Assembly (NCBI GenBank): GCA_000436835.1
Contig: FR889144.1
Coordinates: forward strand, 1 to 64,000
From: Eubacterium sp. CAG:251
GTDB lineage: Bacteria > Bacillota > Clostridia > Oscillospirales > Acutalibacteraceae
DNA length: 64,000 nt
Direction: 5' to 3'
Shown here: positions 24,963 through 33,189 of the stretch, piece by piece
Layout of the letters: each line of letters starts with the position of its first letter
Numbering within the stretch: the first letter of the stretch is position 1
Position numbers and translations under genes: made by a program
Notes under the pieces: model-generated
What the model was told of the DNA's origin: nothing
The model's input: the letters and a program-made list of their open reading frames with translations, nothing else
The model's database searches: none

Positions 24963-25106
24963 TTAAACTTTGATAAAGCGGCTAAACCACGCCTCGTCGA
25001 AAGAAATTCCGTGTTCGAATAAATTTTTTAAAAATTTATAATAAACGCTCCATTTCTTTCTCCTCTCCCCAAAAAGCTTACGCTTTTCGGGGACCCCGAA
25101 TTAAAT
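24963..25106 (+). repeat. Dispersed 3'-UTR repeat, copy C (after lysC)
   Basis: Begins 3 bases after the lysC stop with AACTTTGATAAAG and continues through CCTCGTCGAAAGAAATTCC to the CCCC...GGGG hairpin around 25075-25098. It closely matches copy A and is in the sense of lysC. The remaining intergenic DNA to 25313 holds more repeats and the terminator. Confidence 0.85.
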
Positions 25107-25290
25107 AAACCTATTTGCCTCCCTTGCAAATGGAGGTAGGTGCAACTTGTTGCACTCGGAAGGATTGGAAAAACGGCAAGGACATCGAGTCCTTGCCGTT
25201 TTTGGCGCTTTCCGTCTTTTGCTCGGGGGCAGTACCTACGTACAGCTCCCGCTCGCAAAATACGAAATTTATCTCACTTTCTCGAAGTTT
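25107..25290. repeat. Second intergenic repeat family with several hairpins
   Basis: It contains a hairpin CCTCC...GGAGG, a palindrome GTGCAAC-TT-GTTGCAC (25139-25154), the lysC terminator, and a block with GCAGTACCTACGTACAGCTC (25229-25248) ending in 33 bases shared with window positions 1-33. A related block, GAGCTGTACGTGTGTACTGC, is at 51489-51508. This is a patchwork intergenic element rather than a gene; short open frames through it are not supported. Confidence 0.6.
25168..25204. terminator. Terminator of the hom-lysC operon (bidirectional)
   Basis: AAACGGCAAGGAC and GTCCTTGCCGTTT make a perfect 13-bp stem with a 5-nt loop; T5 follows on the plus strand and TTTTTCC on the minus strand, so it can also serve the gene at 25314-26915. 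Confidence 0.9.
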
Positions 25291-25313
25291 GACAGAGTGT
25301 TTTTGCACTATTT

Positions 25314-26915
25314 TTAATCATTATTTTCCGGTGTATATTCTTTATTTAACTTTTGAATTTCGTCAACCGTATCATTGAGCGTTTGCTCAAATTCGCTTGA
25401 ATTTTTACCTGAAAAATAAAACAAATCATATTTTGACGAATTAACGCTGTCCTCATCATTTAAGAAAAGTGGGATATTATATCCCTTTTGCTCCCATTCA
25501 CGGCTGTAAACTCTCTCGTCATTAATATAAAACGACTTGTAGCCGTAATCGTTAACTTCTTTTGCACTGTAAACCGGAGTGAACGCTCCTTTTTTCAGCT
25601 TATATTCTCTCGAATTAGCCGTGAAACTGTATTTGTTTTCCATATCATAGTTGTTTGTGCAAAGATTTGTTGTTTTTTTACCCTTTTTAAGAAGCAAATA
25701 AAATACCGTGTCATCGTCAAAGTAAACGGAAACACATTCCTTGTTTAAAATTCGCTTTGCCGAACTGCCGTCCCATTTGTAAATATCAAGGCTGTACTGC
25801 GGTTTGTCATAATAAATATAATCGCCCGAAAATTCGTCATATTTGCTCAAACTCTTGTATGTTCGATATACCATACAAAGCTCTTCGTTGCCGTCGCCGT
25901 CAAAATCAATCTGCCTTACATAAGCAAGGCCGTCAATGTATTTTTCACCGTTTTCGCTTTTAATACTCGGGTCGCCGTATTTGTCAATCCTCTTTTTAAC
26001 AACCTCGTAGTAAGCGTTGGCTTTGCGCTCTTTTTCGTTCAAGGTGTTGGTGATTGCCTGTGAACTTATGTTTCCGAAAGCGTCAATGTTGGAGCTTACA
26101 AGGTCAACCGTCACTTCCGCCTTTGACTTTCTTAAGCATGAAAGCTCAATCGTTTCAAATTTATCCTTAACGTCTTTGCCGCCGATTGAATAGGTGTTGC
26201 TTCCTATGTCATAAGTGGCATTGCCGCTTTTTTTGAATTTGCCGTGGTGAAGTGAATAAAGCGTGACCTCGCTCGGCTTGCTCTTGTCGCTCTTGCAAAT
26301 CAAATATCTGTCGCCTTTTCTGTAAAAAGCAGTCCAATATCCCTCGCTGACTTTTTCACTTGAATTGGCTTCCTCTTTGTAAAGCTGAACGAATTTGCCG
26401 CCATGATAACCCCATACCTCAAGGTAGTAAACATTGTTGTCGTTGTAGCAAATCATCAATTCGTCAGATTTGTCGCCGTTAAAGTCCATTTGCCTTGCAT
26501 AGCAAAGGCCTGTAAGCTTTGCCTTGTTTTCGCCGTATTTTGCCTCGTCAAGCGCTTCCCATTTAACGGCGCCGTATTTTTTTATGTAATTAATGCAAAC
26601 GTTTCCTGCGTCCTTGTCAAAGCGCTCCGCCTTTTTGTTCTTGTTGCCGAGCGAAACGGAAAACGAAACCGCAATAATTATAATAAGAATAATTATCCCG
26701 AAAATCCATAAGCCTTTTATTACCTCGTGGCGCAAAAGAGGAAACTTGTCAATAACTTCAACGTCCTCCTCCGCCTCCTCAACAGCGGTGGCTTCTATTT
26801 TTTTGAGCTTGTTGATAACAGGGGATAAATCTATTTTAACTTTTGTTCTTTTTTTATTTGTCCTTTTTTCGTTTTCTTCCTCAATTTCATCGTCAAAATA
26901 ATTGTATTTGCTCAC
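25314..26915 (-). CDS. Membrane-anchored protein with two EF-hand-like repeats, unknown function
   Basis: A 533-residue protein. The N-terminal 65 residues are highly charged and cytosolic; one transmembrane helix spans about 68-89, leaving the rest outside. The extracellular part contains an internal duplication: each half has a conserved ARQMDFNGDKSDEL or VRQIDFDGDGNEEL motif (144-153 and 337-346). These resemble D-x-D-G-D calcium loops of FG-GAP/VCBS-like repeats, followed by a strand with YxLE/YSLD. I know no family with this layout. It starts with GTG after GAGGTG. It is convergent with lysC and 32 bp downstream of the VanW gene. Confidence 0.75.
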   Translation of the reverse strand: MSKYNYFDDEIEEENEKRTNKKRTKVKIDLSPVINKLKKIEATAVEEAEEDVEVIDKFPLLRHEVIKGLWIFGIIILIIIIAVSFSVSLGNKNKKAERFDKDAGNVCINYIKKYGAVKWEALDEAKYGENKAKLTGLCYARQMDFNGDKSDELMICYNDNNVYYLEVWGYHGGKFVQLYKEEANSSEKVSEGYWTAFYRKGDRYLICKSDKSKPSEVTLYSLHHGKFKKSGNATYDIGSNTYSIGGKDVKDKFETIELSCLRKSKAEVTVDLVSSNIDAFGNISSQAITNTLNEKERKANAYYEVVKKRIDKYGDPSIKSENGEKYIDGLAYVRQIDFDGDGNEELCMVYRTYKSLSKYDEFSGDYIYYDKPQYSLDIYKWDGSSAKRILNKECVSVYFDDDTVFYLLLKKGKKTTNLCTNNYDMENKYSFTANSREYKLKKGAFTPVYSAKEVNDYGYKSFYINDERVYSREWEQKGYNIPLFLNDEDSVNSSKYDLFYFSGKNSSEFEQTLNDTVDEIQKLNKEYTPENND

Positions 26916-26947
26916 CGTTTCACCTCTTTTTGCAAATTATAGGCTTA

Positions 26948-27853
26948 TCAAGATTTTTTCTTTTTTGATTTAGTCGATTTTTTGTCTTTGTTTTTATCGC
27001 TCTTTTTCTTGGTTGTCTTTTTCTTGTCTTTATCCTTCTTTTTTGTGGTTGCACTTTTCGGCTTTGCATATTTGCTGTATGTCGTGTAGTTTACGTTGCC
27101 GTCAACCGTTCGGGTAAGCACATAGCTTTTGCCGTCTTTTTTGATTTTTATGTCAACCTTGTTGGGCTTTATGTCCTCTTTCGCTTCAACCGTGCAGGTG
27201 AGCTTTCCGTCGTTTGCCGTAACAATCAGCCTTATATCGCAATTTGAATTGTTCACAAACTGAAAATCCTGACTGTTCCACTGCACCGTAGCGTCACCGC
27301 CGAGCGGAACATAGCTTATTTCAAGCGAATGGCACGCCCTTATCTTTATTTGAAGATTTGCACGCAGTACGCTTTGAAAAACGGTTGAGCTTACCTGGCA
27401 AATTCCGCCGCCGAGCCCGTCAACAAATTCGTCCCCTTGAACTACCTTTGCCGCTTGATATCCCGCAAGAACAGTCCTTTTGCCGACCGTCTGGTTAAAG
27501 GAAAATGTTTTTCCTGCCGGAATAACAACGCCGTTTAAATGGTCAACTGCCTCGTGAATATTTTTCGTTCTCGTTTCGTTAGACGAAAGATAATATGACG
27601 AATAGCTTGCAATTTCATAAGGAAAGCTTGAATCAAAATCCTTTTTCAGCGCCGGATAGACCGTGTTTGTTTCAGCCTCTTTAAACGTGGTTGAAAGGTC
27701 CTCCGTCGTTCTCATTGTTGTTGATTCGGTTGTGCTTGAAGAGTCAGCCGAGCCTTGCACATTGTTACCCGAAGCCTGCTGAGAATTTGAACAGGCTGCA
27801 AGCATTGACGTAATTAATACTGCCGTGCAAAATACGGCAATTATCTTTTTCAA
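26948..27853 (-). CDS. VanW-family lipoprotein
   Basis: A 301-residue exported protein. Residues 1-20 form a signal with lipobox ITSMLAAC, so it should be lipid-anchored. A linker rich in S and T leads to a VanW domain (about 80-240) with FSFNQTVGKRTVLAGYQAAK, DGLGGGICQVSSTVFQSV and LEISYVPLGGDATVQW. The tail is almost pure lysine with serine, suggesting contact with anionic wall polymers. VanW's function is unknown even in glycopeptide-resistance clusters; here it is not with van genes. It starts with TTG, directly after the glmU stop, with AAGGAG 9 bases upstream. I see no nearer ATG. Confidence 0.88.
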   Translation of the reverse strand: MKKIIAVFCTAVLITSMLAACSNSQQASGNNVQGSADSSSTTESTTMRTTEDLSTTFKEAETNTVYPALKKDFDSSFPYEIASYSSYYLSSNETRTKNIHEAVDHLNGVVIPAGKTFSFNQTVGKRTVLAGYQAAKVVQGDEFVDGLGGGICQVSSTVFQSVLRANLQIKIRACHSLEISYVPLGGDATVQWNSQDFQFVNNSNCDIRLIVTANDGKLTCTVEAKEDIKPNKVDIKIKKDGKSYVLTRTVDGNVNYTTYSKYAKPKSATTKKKDKDKKKTTKKKSDKNKDKKSTKSKKKKS

Positions 27854-29242
27854 TTATTTTTTCTCCTTGTATGGCTTTTTAATGTTAACCCAATTTTCTT
27901 TTATTACCTGCCTTGCTCTCGCAATTGCAAGTGCATCTTCGGGAATGTTGTCAGTAATTGTTGAGCCTGCCGCAATGTATGCCTTTTCGCCAACCTCAAC
28001 AGGCGCAATAAGGTTTGTGTTGCAACCTATGAATGCGCCGTCGCCGACTTTGCATCTCATCTTGTTCTTTCCGTCGTAGTTACAGGTTACCGTTCCGCAG
28101 CCGAAGTTTACGCCGGCACCGACATCGCTGTCGCCGATATATGTTAAATGAGCGCTCTTTGTGCCTTCGCCTACAATTGAATTTTTAACCTCAACAAAGT
28201 TGCCGATATGAACACCTTTTTTAAGAATTGAGTTAGCCCTTACCTTAACGAACGGACCTGCGTCAACTCCGCTTTCAATCTCGCTGTCAAGGATTTTGCA
28301 ATTGTCAAGTATAACGTCGTCGCCGACTGTAGCGTTGTCAATATATGTGTTAGGGCCTATTGTGCAGTTTTCGCCGATAACTGTATTGCCTAAAATGATT
28401 GTGTTAGGCAAAATAACTGTTGATGAGCCGATTTTAACGTTTTTGCCAATCATAACTCCGTCGGTGCACGGAATGTCAACCCCGTTAATCATGTGCTTAT
28501 CATTTATATTTCTTCTCATAATGTTGTTGAGATTGTTAAGCTGTTTTCTGTCGTTAGCGCCTAAGGTAACTTCGTTATTTTCAACAACATACGCACCTAC
28601 ATTTTTGCCTGCCGAGATAAGAATTTCAAGGCTGTCTGTAATATAGTATTCGTTTTGAGCGTTGTTGTTGGTGATTTTGCTGAGTGCATATGATAGGTCA
28701 CGGCCGTTGAACCAATAAAAACCGGCGTTTGACTCGTTGATTTTCTTTTCCTCGTCATTAGCGTCTTTATGCTCGATTATTCTTAAAAGTTTGCCGTTTT
28801 CGTCACGCTGAATATGGCCTATTCCGTTTGTATCGTCAACAATAGCGCTGATAAGAGTGATTGAATTATCGTTATTTTTGTGATAATCAAAAGCCTTGTT
28901 AATAGTTTCGGCGTCGATAAGCGGACCGTCGCCGTTTAATATAATGATATCATCGTCCAAGTGCCTGTCAATAAAACTTTGCGCCTGCATAACAGCGTGG
29001 CCCGTGCCAAGCTGCGGCTCTTGAAGTACGGTCTCGATTTCTTCGTCTTTTTCTGCAAGATATTTTTCAAGCAATTCATGCTTATATCCGGTAATAACGC
29101 AAATATCCTGCGCGCCTGCCTCTTTTACTGCGTCAACAACATAGCTTATCATAGGCTCAAAAAGCACATTACACATAACCTTCGGGCAGGTCGCTTTCAT
29201 TCTTGTTCCTTTTCCGCCTGCCATAATTATTGCACATTTCAT
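27854..29242 (-). CDS. glmU: Bifunctional UDP-GlcNAc pyrophosphorylase / glucosamine-1-phosphate N-acetyltransferase
   Basis: A 462-residue enzyme that makes UDP-N-acetylglucosamine for peptidoglycan and teichoic acids. The uridyltransferase domain (1-230) has IIMAGGKGTRMKATCPK, PQLGTGHAVMQA and LNGDGPLI. The left-handed beta-helix acetyltransferase domain (about 250-450) has hexapeptide repeats such as IGENCTIGPNTYID, then FVKVRANS, IGNFVEVKNS, HLTYIGD and GCGTVTCNYDG. All expected acetyltransferase residues appear. The gene leads a unit with the VanW lipoprotein, joined without a gap. Confidence 0.97.
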   Translation of the reverse strand: MKCAIIMAGGKGTRMKATCPKVMCNVLFEPMISYVVDAVKEAGAQDICVITGYKHELLEKYLAEKDEEIETVLQEPQLGTGHAVMQAQSFIDRHLDDDIIILNGDGPLIDAETINKAFDYHKNNDNSITLISAIVDDTNGIGHIQRDENGKLLRIIEHKDANDEEKKINESNAGFYWFNGRDLSYALSKITNNNAQNEYYITDSLEILISAGKNVGAYVVENNEVTLGANDRKQLNNLNNIMRRNINDKHMINGVDIPCTDGVMIGKNVKIGSSTVILPNTIILGNTVIGENCTIGPNTYIDNATVGDDVILDNCKILDSEIESGVDAGPFVKVRANSILKKGVHIGNFVEVKNSIVGEGTKSAHLTYIGDSDVGAGVNFGCGTVTCNYDGKNKMRCKVGDGAFIGCNTNLIAPVEVGEKAYIAAGSTITDNIPEDALAIARARQVIKENWVNIKKPYKEKK

Positions 29243-29292
29243 AATATTAAAATCCTCTCAATTATAAAAATCCATACTTTTAATTGTATCTA

Positions 29293-29321
29293 ATTATGCA
29301 ACAAAAAGCAAATATTTGCAA
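29293..29321 (-). promoter_or_regulatory. Promoter of the glmU unit
   Basis: On the minus strand TTGCAA (29316-29321) and CATAAT (29293-29298) are 17 bp apart. The leader is about 45 nt and ends with GAGAGGA before the ATG. Confidence 0.5.
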
Positions 29322-29370
29322 GTATTATTTAAAATATACGTAAATTCTTAATTTTTTTTTATAAAAATAT

Positions 29371-29399
29371 TTGTAATTTGCATTATATTGTGTTATAAT
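29371..29399 (+). promoter_or_regulatory. Promoter of ppdK
   Basis: TTGTAA (29371-29376), 17-bp spacer ending TGTGT, perfect TATAAT (29394-29399). The leader is about 105 nt and ends with AGGAGG six bases before the ATG. I see no clear riboswitch or long hairpin in it. Confidence 0.7.
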
Positions 29400-29512
29400 T
29401 CTATCGCATTATACTGTAGAGGCAAGAATTGTTTGGTCCTAAAGTGGATTTTTGGCCTTGATTGAGAGTATAAGAATAATAAAGCTATAATATTTTTTAG
29501 GAGGTAACTCAA

Positions 29513-32152
29513 ATGGCAAACAAGTGGGTTTACATGTTTGAAGAAGGCGACATGACAATGCGTAACTTGCTTGGCGGTAAGGGTGCAAACCTTGCAGAGA
29601 TGACTAAAATCGGTCTTCCTGTACCTCAGGGTTTCACTGTTACAACCGAAGCTTGTACTCAGTATTATGAAGACGGTCGCAAAATCAATGACGAAATCAT
29701 GGCTCAGGTTATGGAAGGCGTTAAGAAGATGGAAGAAATCAACGGCAAGAAGTTCGGCGATTTAAAGAATCCTCTTCTCGTATCTGTTCGTTCAGGTGCA
29801 AGAGCATCTATGCCGGGTATGATGGATACTATCCTCAACCTCGGTCTTAATGACGAAGTTGTTGCAACTATGATTGCAGGTAACGATGACCCTGCTTTCG
29901 AGCGTTTCGTATATGACTCATACAGAAGATTCATCCAGATGTTCTCTGATGTAGTTATGGAAGTTGGTAAGAAGTATTTTGAACAGCTTATCGACAAGAT
30001 GAAAGAAGCAAAGGGCGTTCAGTATGACGTTGAGCTTACTGCCGCTGACCTTAAGGAACTTGCTCATCAGTTCAAGGATGAATATAAGAAGCAGCTTGGC
30101 TCTGACTTCCCGTCAGACCCTGTTGACCAGCTCAAGCTTGCTATCGAGGCTGTATTCCGTTCATGGGACAACCCTCGTGCAAACGTATATCGTCGTGATA
30201 ACGATATCCCCTATTCATGGGGTACTGCAGTTAACGTAATGCCTATGGTATTCGGTAACCTTAACAACCAGTCAGGTACAGGTGTTGCATTCACTCGTGA
30301 CCCTGCTACAGGCGAAAACAAGTTGATGGGTGAATTCCTTATCAACGCACAGGGCGAGGACGTAGTTGCAGGTGTTCGTACACCAATGCCAATCGCTCAG
30401 ATGGAAAAAGAATTCCCTGAAGCTTATGCTGAATTTATCAAGGTTTGTGACACTCTTGAAAATCACTACCACGATATGCAGGATATGGAGTTCACTGTTG
30501 AAAACAAGAAGCTCTATATGCTCCAGTGCCGTAACGGTAAGAGAACAGCTCAGGCTGCTCTTAAGATTGCTTGTGACCTCGTAGACGAAGGCCATAAGAC
30601 AGAGGCTGAGGCTGTTGCTATGATTGACCCTCGTAACCTCGATACTCTTCTTCACCCTCAGTTTGATGCTGCTGCTATTAAGGCTGCTACTCCAATCGGT
30701 AAGGGTCTTGGCGCATCTCCCGGTGCTGCTTGCGGTAAGGTTGTATTCACAGCTGACGACGCAGAGGCTTGGAACGAGAGAGGCGAGAAGGTTGTTCTTG
30801 TTCGTCTTGAAACTTCACCTGAGGATATCACAGGTATGAAGGCTTCACAGGGTATCCTCACAGTTCGTGGCGGTATGACATCTCACGCAGCAGTAGTTGC
30901 TCGTGGTATGGGTACTTGCTGCGTATCAGGTTGCGGCGATATCGTTATGGATGAAGAAAATAAGAAGTTTACTCTTGCTGGTAAGGAATACCACGAGGGC
31001 GACTATATTTCAATCGATGGCTCAACAGGTAACATTTATGACGGTATCATTCCTACAAAGGATGCTACTATCGCAGGCGAGTTTGGCAGAATTATGGGCT
31101 GGGCTGACAAGTTCAGAAAGCTTAAGGTTCGTACAAACGCTGATACTCCTGCTGATGCTAAGAAGGCTCGTGAGCTCGGCGCCGAGGGTATTGGTCTTTG
31201 CCGTACAGAGCATATGTTCTTTGAAGAGGACAGAATTGCTGCATTCAGAGAAATGATTTGTTCAGATACTGTTGAAGAGAGAGAAGCTGCTCTTGAGAAG
31301 ATTCTTCCTTATCAGCAGGGCGACTTTGAGAAGCTTTATGAAGCTCTTGAAGGTTGTCCGGTAACTATCCGTTTCCTTGACCCACCTCTTCATGAGTTCG
31401 TTCCTACAGAGGAAGAAGATATTAAGAAGCTTGCTGATGCACAGGGCAAGAGCGTTGAGCAGATTAAGGCTATCATCGCTTCTCTTCACGAGTTTAACCC
31501 AATGATGGGTCACCGTGGTCTTCGTCTTGCAGTTACATATCCTGAAATTGCTAAGATGCAGACAAAGGCTGTTATCCGTGCAGCTATCAATGTTCAGAAG
31601 GCTCATCCTGAATGGACTGTTGCTCCTGAAATTATGATTCCTCTTTCATGTGACGCTAAGGAACTTAAGTATGTTAAGGATATCGTTGTTGCAACTGCTG
31701 ATGCTGAGATTGCTGCTGCAGGCAGTGATATGAAGTATGAAGTTGGTACTATGATTGAGATTCCTCGTGCTGCTCTTACAGCAGGCGATATCGCTAAGGA
31801 AGCTGAATTCTTCTGCTTCGGTACTAACGACCTTACTCAGATGACTTACGGCTTCAGCCGTGACGATGCAGGTAAGTTCCTCAACGCTTACTATGATGCT
31901 AAAATCTTTGAAAGCGACCCATTTGCAAAGCTCGACCAGACAGGTGTTGGCCAGCTTATGGAAATGGCTGTTAAGAATGGTAAGGCTACCCGTCCTTCAC
32001 TCCACTGCGGCATCTGCGGTGAGCACGGCGGTGACCCATCTTCAGTAGAATTCTGCCACAAGATTGGTCTTGATTATGTATCTTGCTCACCATTCAGAGT
32101 ACCTATCGCAAGACTTGCTGCCGCTCAGGCTGCTATTGCAGAAATGGACTAA
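29513..32152 (+). CDS. ppdK: Pyruvate, phosphate dikinase
   Basis: An 879-residue enzyme interconverting PEP + AMP + PPi with pyruvate + ATP + Pi. All three modules are visible: the ATP-grasp N-domain (GGKGANLAEMTKIGLPVPQG; RSGARASMPGMMDTILNLGL), the swivelling phosphohistidine domain (GGMTSHAAVVARGMG with catalytic histidine), and the PEP/pyruvate TIM barrel (GLCRTEHMFF, HCGICGEHGGDP, VSCSPFRVPIARLA). Length matches the Clostridium symbiosum enzyme. Codon choice is shifted to GGT, CGT and GCT relative to neighbours, the mark of a highly expressed gene. With malic enzyme nearby it fits a clostridial glycolysis that uses PPDK and malate. Confidence 0.98.
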   Translation: MANKWVYMFEEGDMTMRNLLGGKGANLAEMTKIGLPVPQGFTVTTEACTQYYEDGRKINDEIMAQVMEGVKKMEEINGKKFGDLKNPLLVSVRSGARASMPGMMDTILNLGLNDEVVATMIAGNDDPAFERFVYDSYRRFIQMFSDVVMEVGKKYFEQLIDKMKEAKGVQYDVELTAADLKELAHQFKDEYKKQLGSDFPSDPVDQLKLAIEAVFRSWDNPRANVYRRDNDIPYSWGTAVNVMPMVFGNLNNQSGTGVAFTRDPATGENKLMGEFLINAQGEDVVAGVRTPMPIAQMEKEFPEAYAEFIKVCDTLENHYHDMQDMEFTVENKKLYMLQCRNGKRTAQAALKIACDLVDEGHKTEAEAVAMIDPRNLDTLLHPQFDAAAIKAATPIGKGLGASPGAACGKVVFTADDAEAWNERGEKVVLVRLETSPEDITGMKASQGILTVRGGMTSHAAVVARGMGTCCVSGCGDIVMDEENKKFTLAGKEYHEGDYISIDGSTGNIYDGIIPTKDATIAGEFGRIMGWADKFRKLKVRTNADTPADAKKARELGAEGIGLCRTEHMFFEEDRIAAFREMICSDTVEEREAALEKILPYQQGDFEKLYEALEGCPVTIRFLDPPLHEFVPTEEEDIKKLADAQGKSVEQIKAIIASLHEFNPMMGHRGLRLAVTYPEIAKMQTKAVIRAAINVQKAHPEWTVAPEIMIPLSCDAKELKYVKDIVVATADAEIAAAGSDMKYEVGTMIEIPRAALTAGDIAKEAEFFCFGTNDLTQMTYGFSRDDAGKFLNAYYDAKIFESDPFAKLDQTGVGQLMEMAVKNGKATRPSLHCGICGEHGGDPSSVEFCHKIGLDYVSCSPFRVPIARLAAAQAAIAEMD

Positions 32153-32180
32153 TTTTTATATAGCTTTATATAATCAATTG

Positions 32181-32212
32181 CAGGGGCACTTCGGTGCCCC
32201 TGTTTTTTTATT
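32181..32212 (+). terminator. Terminator of ppdK
   Basis: CAGGGGCAC-TTCG-GTGCCCCTG followed by T7. The loop is a UUCG tetraloop, giving a very stable 9-bp hairpin. Confidence 0.95.
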
Positions 32213-32252
32213 GTATAAATAGTTTTATGTTTTGAGCAGGCAAAATTAAAAA

Positions 32253-32311
32253 GGCATACAACAAAAAAGAGCAAGTTCTCCGGCATAGAGGGCTTGCTCT
32301 TACTTGTTGCC
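32253..32311. repeat. Long imperfect hairpin between ppdK and ylmH
   Basis: AAGAGCAAG (32267-32275) pairs perfectly with CTTGCTCTT (32293-32301), and the flanks GGCA and TGCC can extend the stem. There is no T-run on either side. It is not a standard terminator and could be a small repeat or structured RNA; nothing else is seen in this 240-bp gap. Confidence 0.4.
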
Positions 32312-32394
32312 AAAACAGGATATGTTCCAAATTTAAAAAAGAGTGGCGAAATTTTATATATGACGCTATAATATAAGAAAGCGAGGCGGTTAAT

Positions 32395-33105
32395 ATGATT
32401 GAAAAGAGATTTGAAGAATTAAATGAAAGAGCATACGAAAGAGGGTATAACACCTTTTCCGATTTTCTTAATATTGAGGAGCAAAGCGTACTGAAATCAA
32501 CATATTTGCCGTGTGTTCTTTTCGGCGGATATCCTATGGCGGAGCGGGTTGTGGCAGGCTTTGGCGATGATTTGAACGGTGAAAAATTCCCCATTGTTTG
32601 TATTTGCGTAAAGCCGCTTATGCAAAAATTTGCAGATGAGCTTTCTCACCGTGATTTTCTGGGTGCGCTGATGAATTTAGGTATTAAAAGGGAACTTTTG
32701 GGGGATATAATCGTTAAGGATAACTGCGGCTATATTCTTTGCCTTGAGCATATTGCGCCTTATATTTGCGAAAATCTTGAACGTGTGCGCCATACGAGTG
32801 TTAAGTGTGAGAAAAGCAATTTGCCAAATGACTTGAAAAACGAGCCTGAGCCGGCGGAGATTTTTGCCGCTTCAAAAAGAATTGACGTTGTAATTGCCGC
32901 TGTTTATAACCTTTCAAGAAATGAAACATCTAAGCTTATTAAGGCAGAAAAGGTTTTTGTTAATTCAAGGCTTGTGACGTCAAATTCATATATGCTTTGC
33001 GATAACGATATTGTATCCGTTCGTGGTTTCGGCAGATTTTCTTTTGATAAAGAAATCAAAACTACCAAAAAAGGCAGGCTTGTGCTTGAAGTGAAAAAAT
33101 ATTGA
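32395..33105 (+). CDS. ylmH: YlmH-type S4-domain RNA-binding protein
   Basis: A 236-residue cytosolic protein. The N-terminal half (about 45-110) has CVLFGGYPMAERVVAGF and FLGALMNLGIKRELLGDI, the standard YlmH core; the C-terminal S4 domain (about 160-230) has RIDVVIAAVYNLSRNETSKL and DIVSVRGFGRF. YlmH homologues bind stalled 50S ribosome-peptidyl-tRNA complexes in B. subtilis and are also linked to cell division. The gene is usually in the ylm-divIVA cluster; here it stands without ylmEFG or divIVA. GAGGCGG precedes the ATG. Confidence 0.92.
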   Translation: MIEKRFEELNERAYERGYNTFSDFLNIEEQSVLKSTYLPCVLFGGYPMAERVVAGFGDDLNGEKFPIVCICVKPLMQKFADELSHRDFLGALMNLGIKRELLGDIIVKDNCGYILCLEHIAPYICENLERVRHTSVKCEKSNLPNDLKNEPEPAEIFAASKRIDVVIAAVYNLSRNETSKLIKAEKVFVNSRLVTSNSYMLCDNDIVSVRGFGRFSFDKEIKTTKKGRLVLEVKKY

Positions 33106-33156
33106 CAGTCCAAAAAAATGAACTGCCAAAAATAAATGCTATATATAATATGTATA

Positions 33157-33167
33157 TGTGATATAAT
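33157..33167 (+). promoter_or_regulatory. Extended -10 promoter of rmuC
   Basis: TGTGATATAAT (33157-33167) with no good -35 at the usual distance, so a TRTGN extended -10 promoter. The leader to the ATG at 33190 is about 17 nt. Confidence 0.5.
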
Positions 33168-33189
33168 CTGTTTGAAGGGACGTGAATTT

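Noticed and set aside
25028..25308. Short minus-strand open frames in the gap after lysC
   Set aside because: They are made of dispersed repeat sequence and a terminator stem and have no ribosome site.
26948..27853. VanW gene as evidence of glycopeptide resistance
   Set aside because: No vanH, vanX, vanR/S or D-Ala-D-Lac-type ligase is present, and ddl here has the D-Ala-D-Ala omega loop. VanW domains are widespread in susceptible Clostridia.
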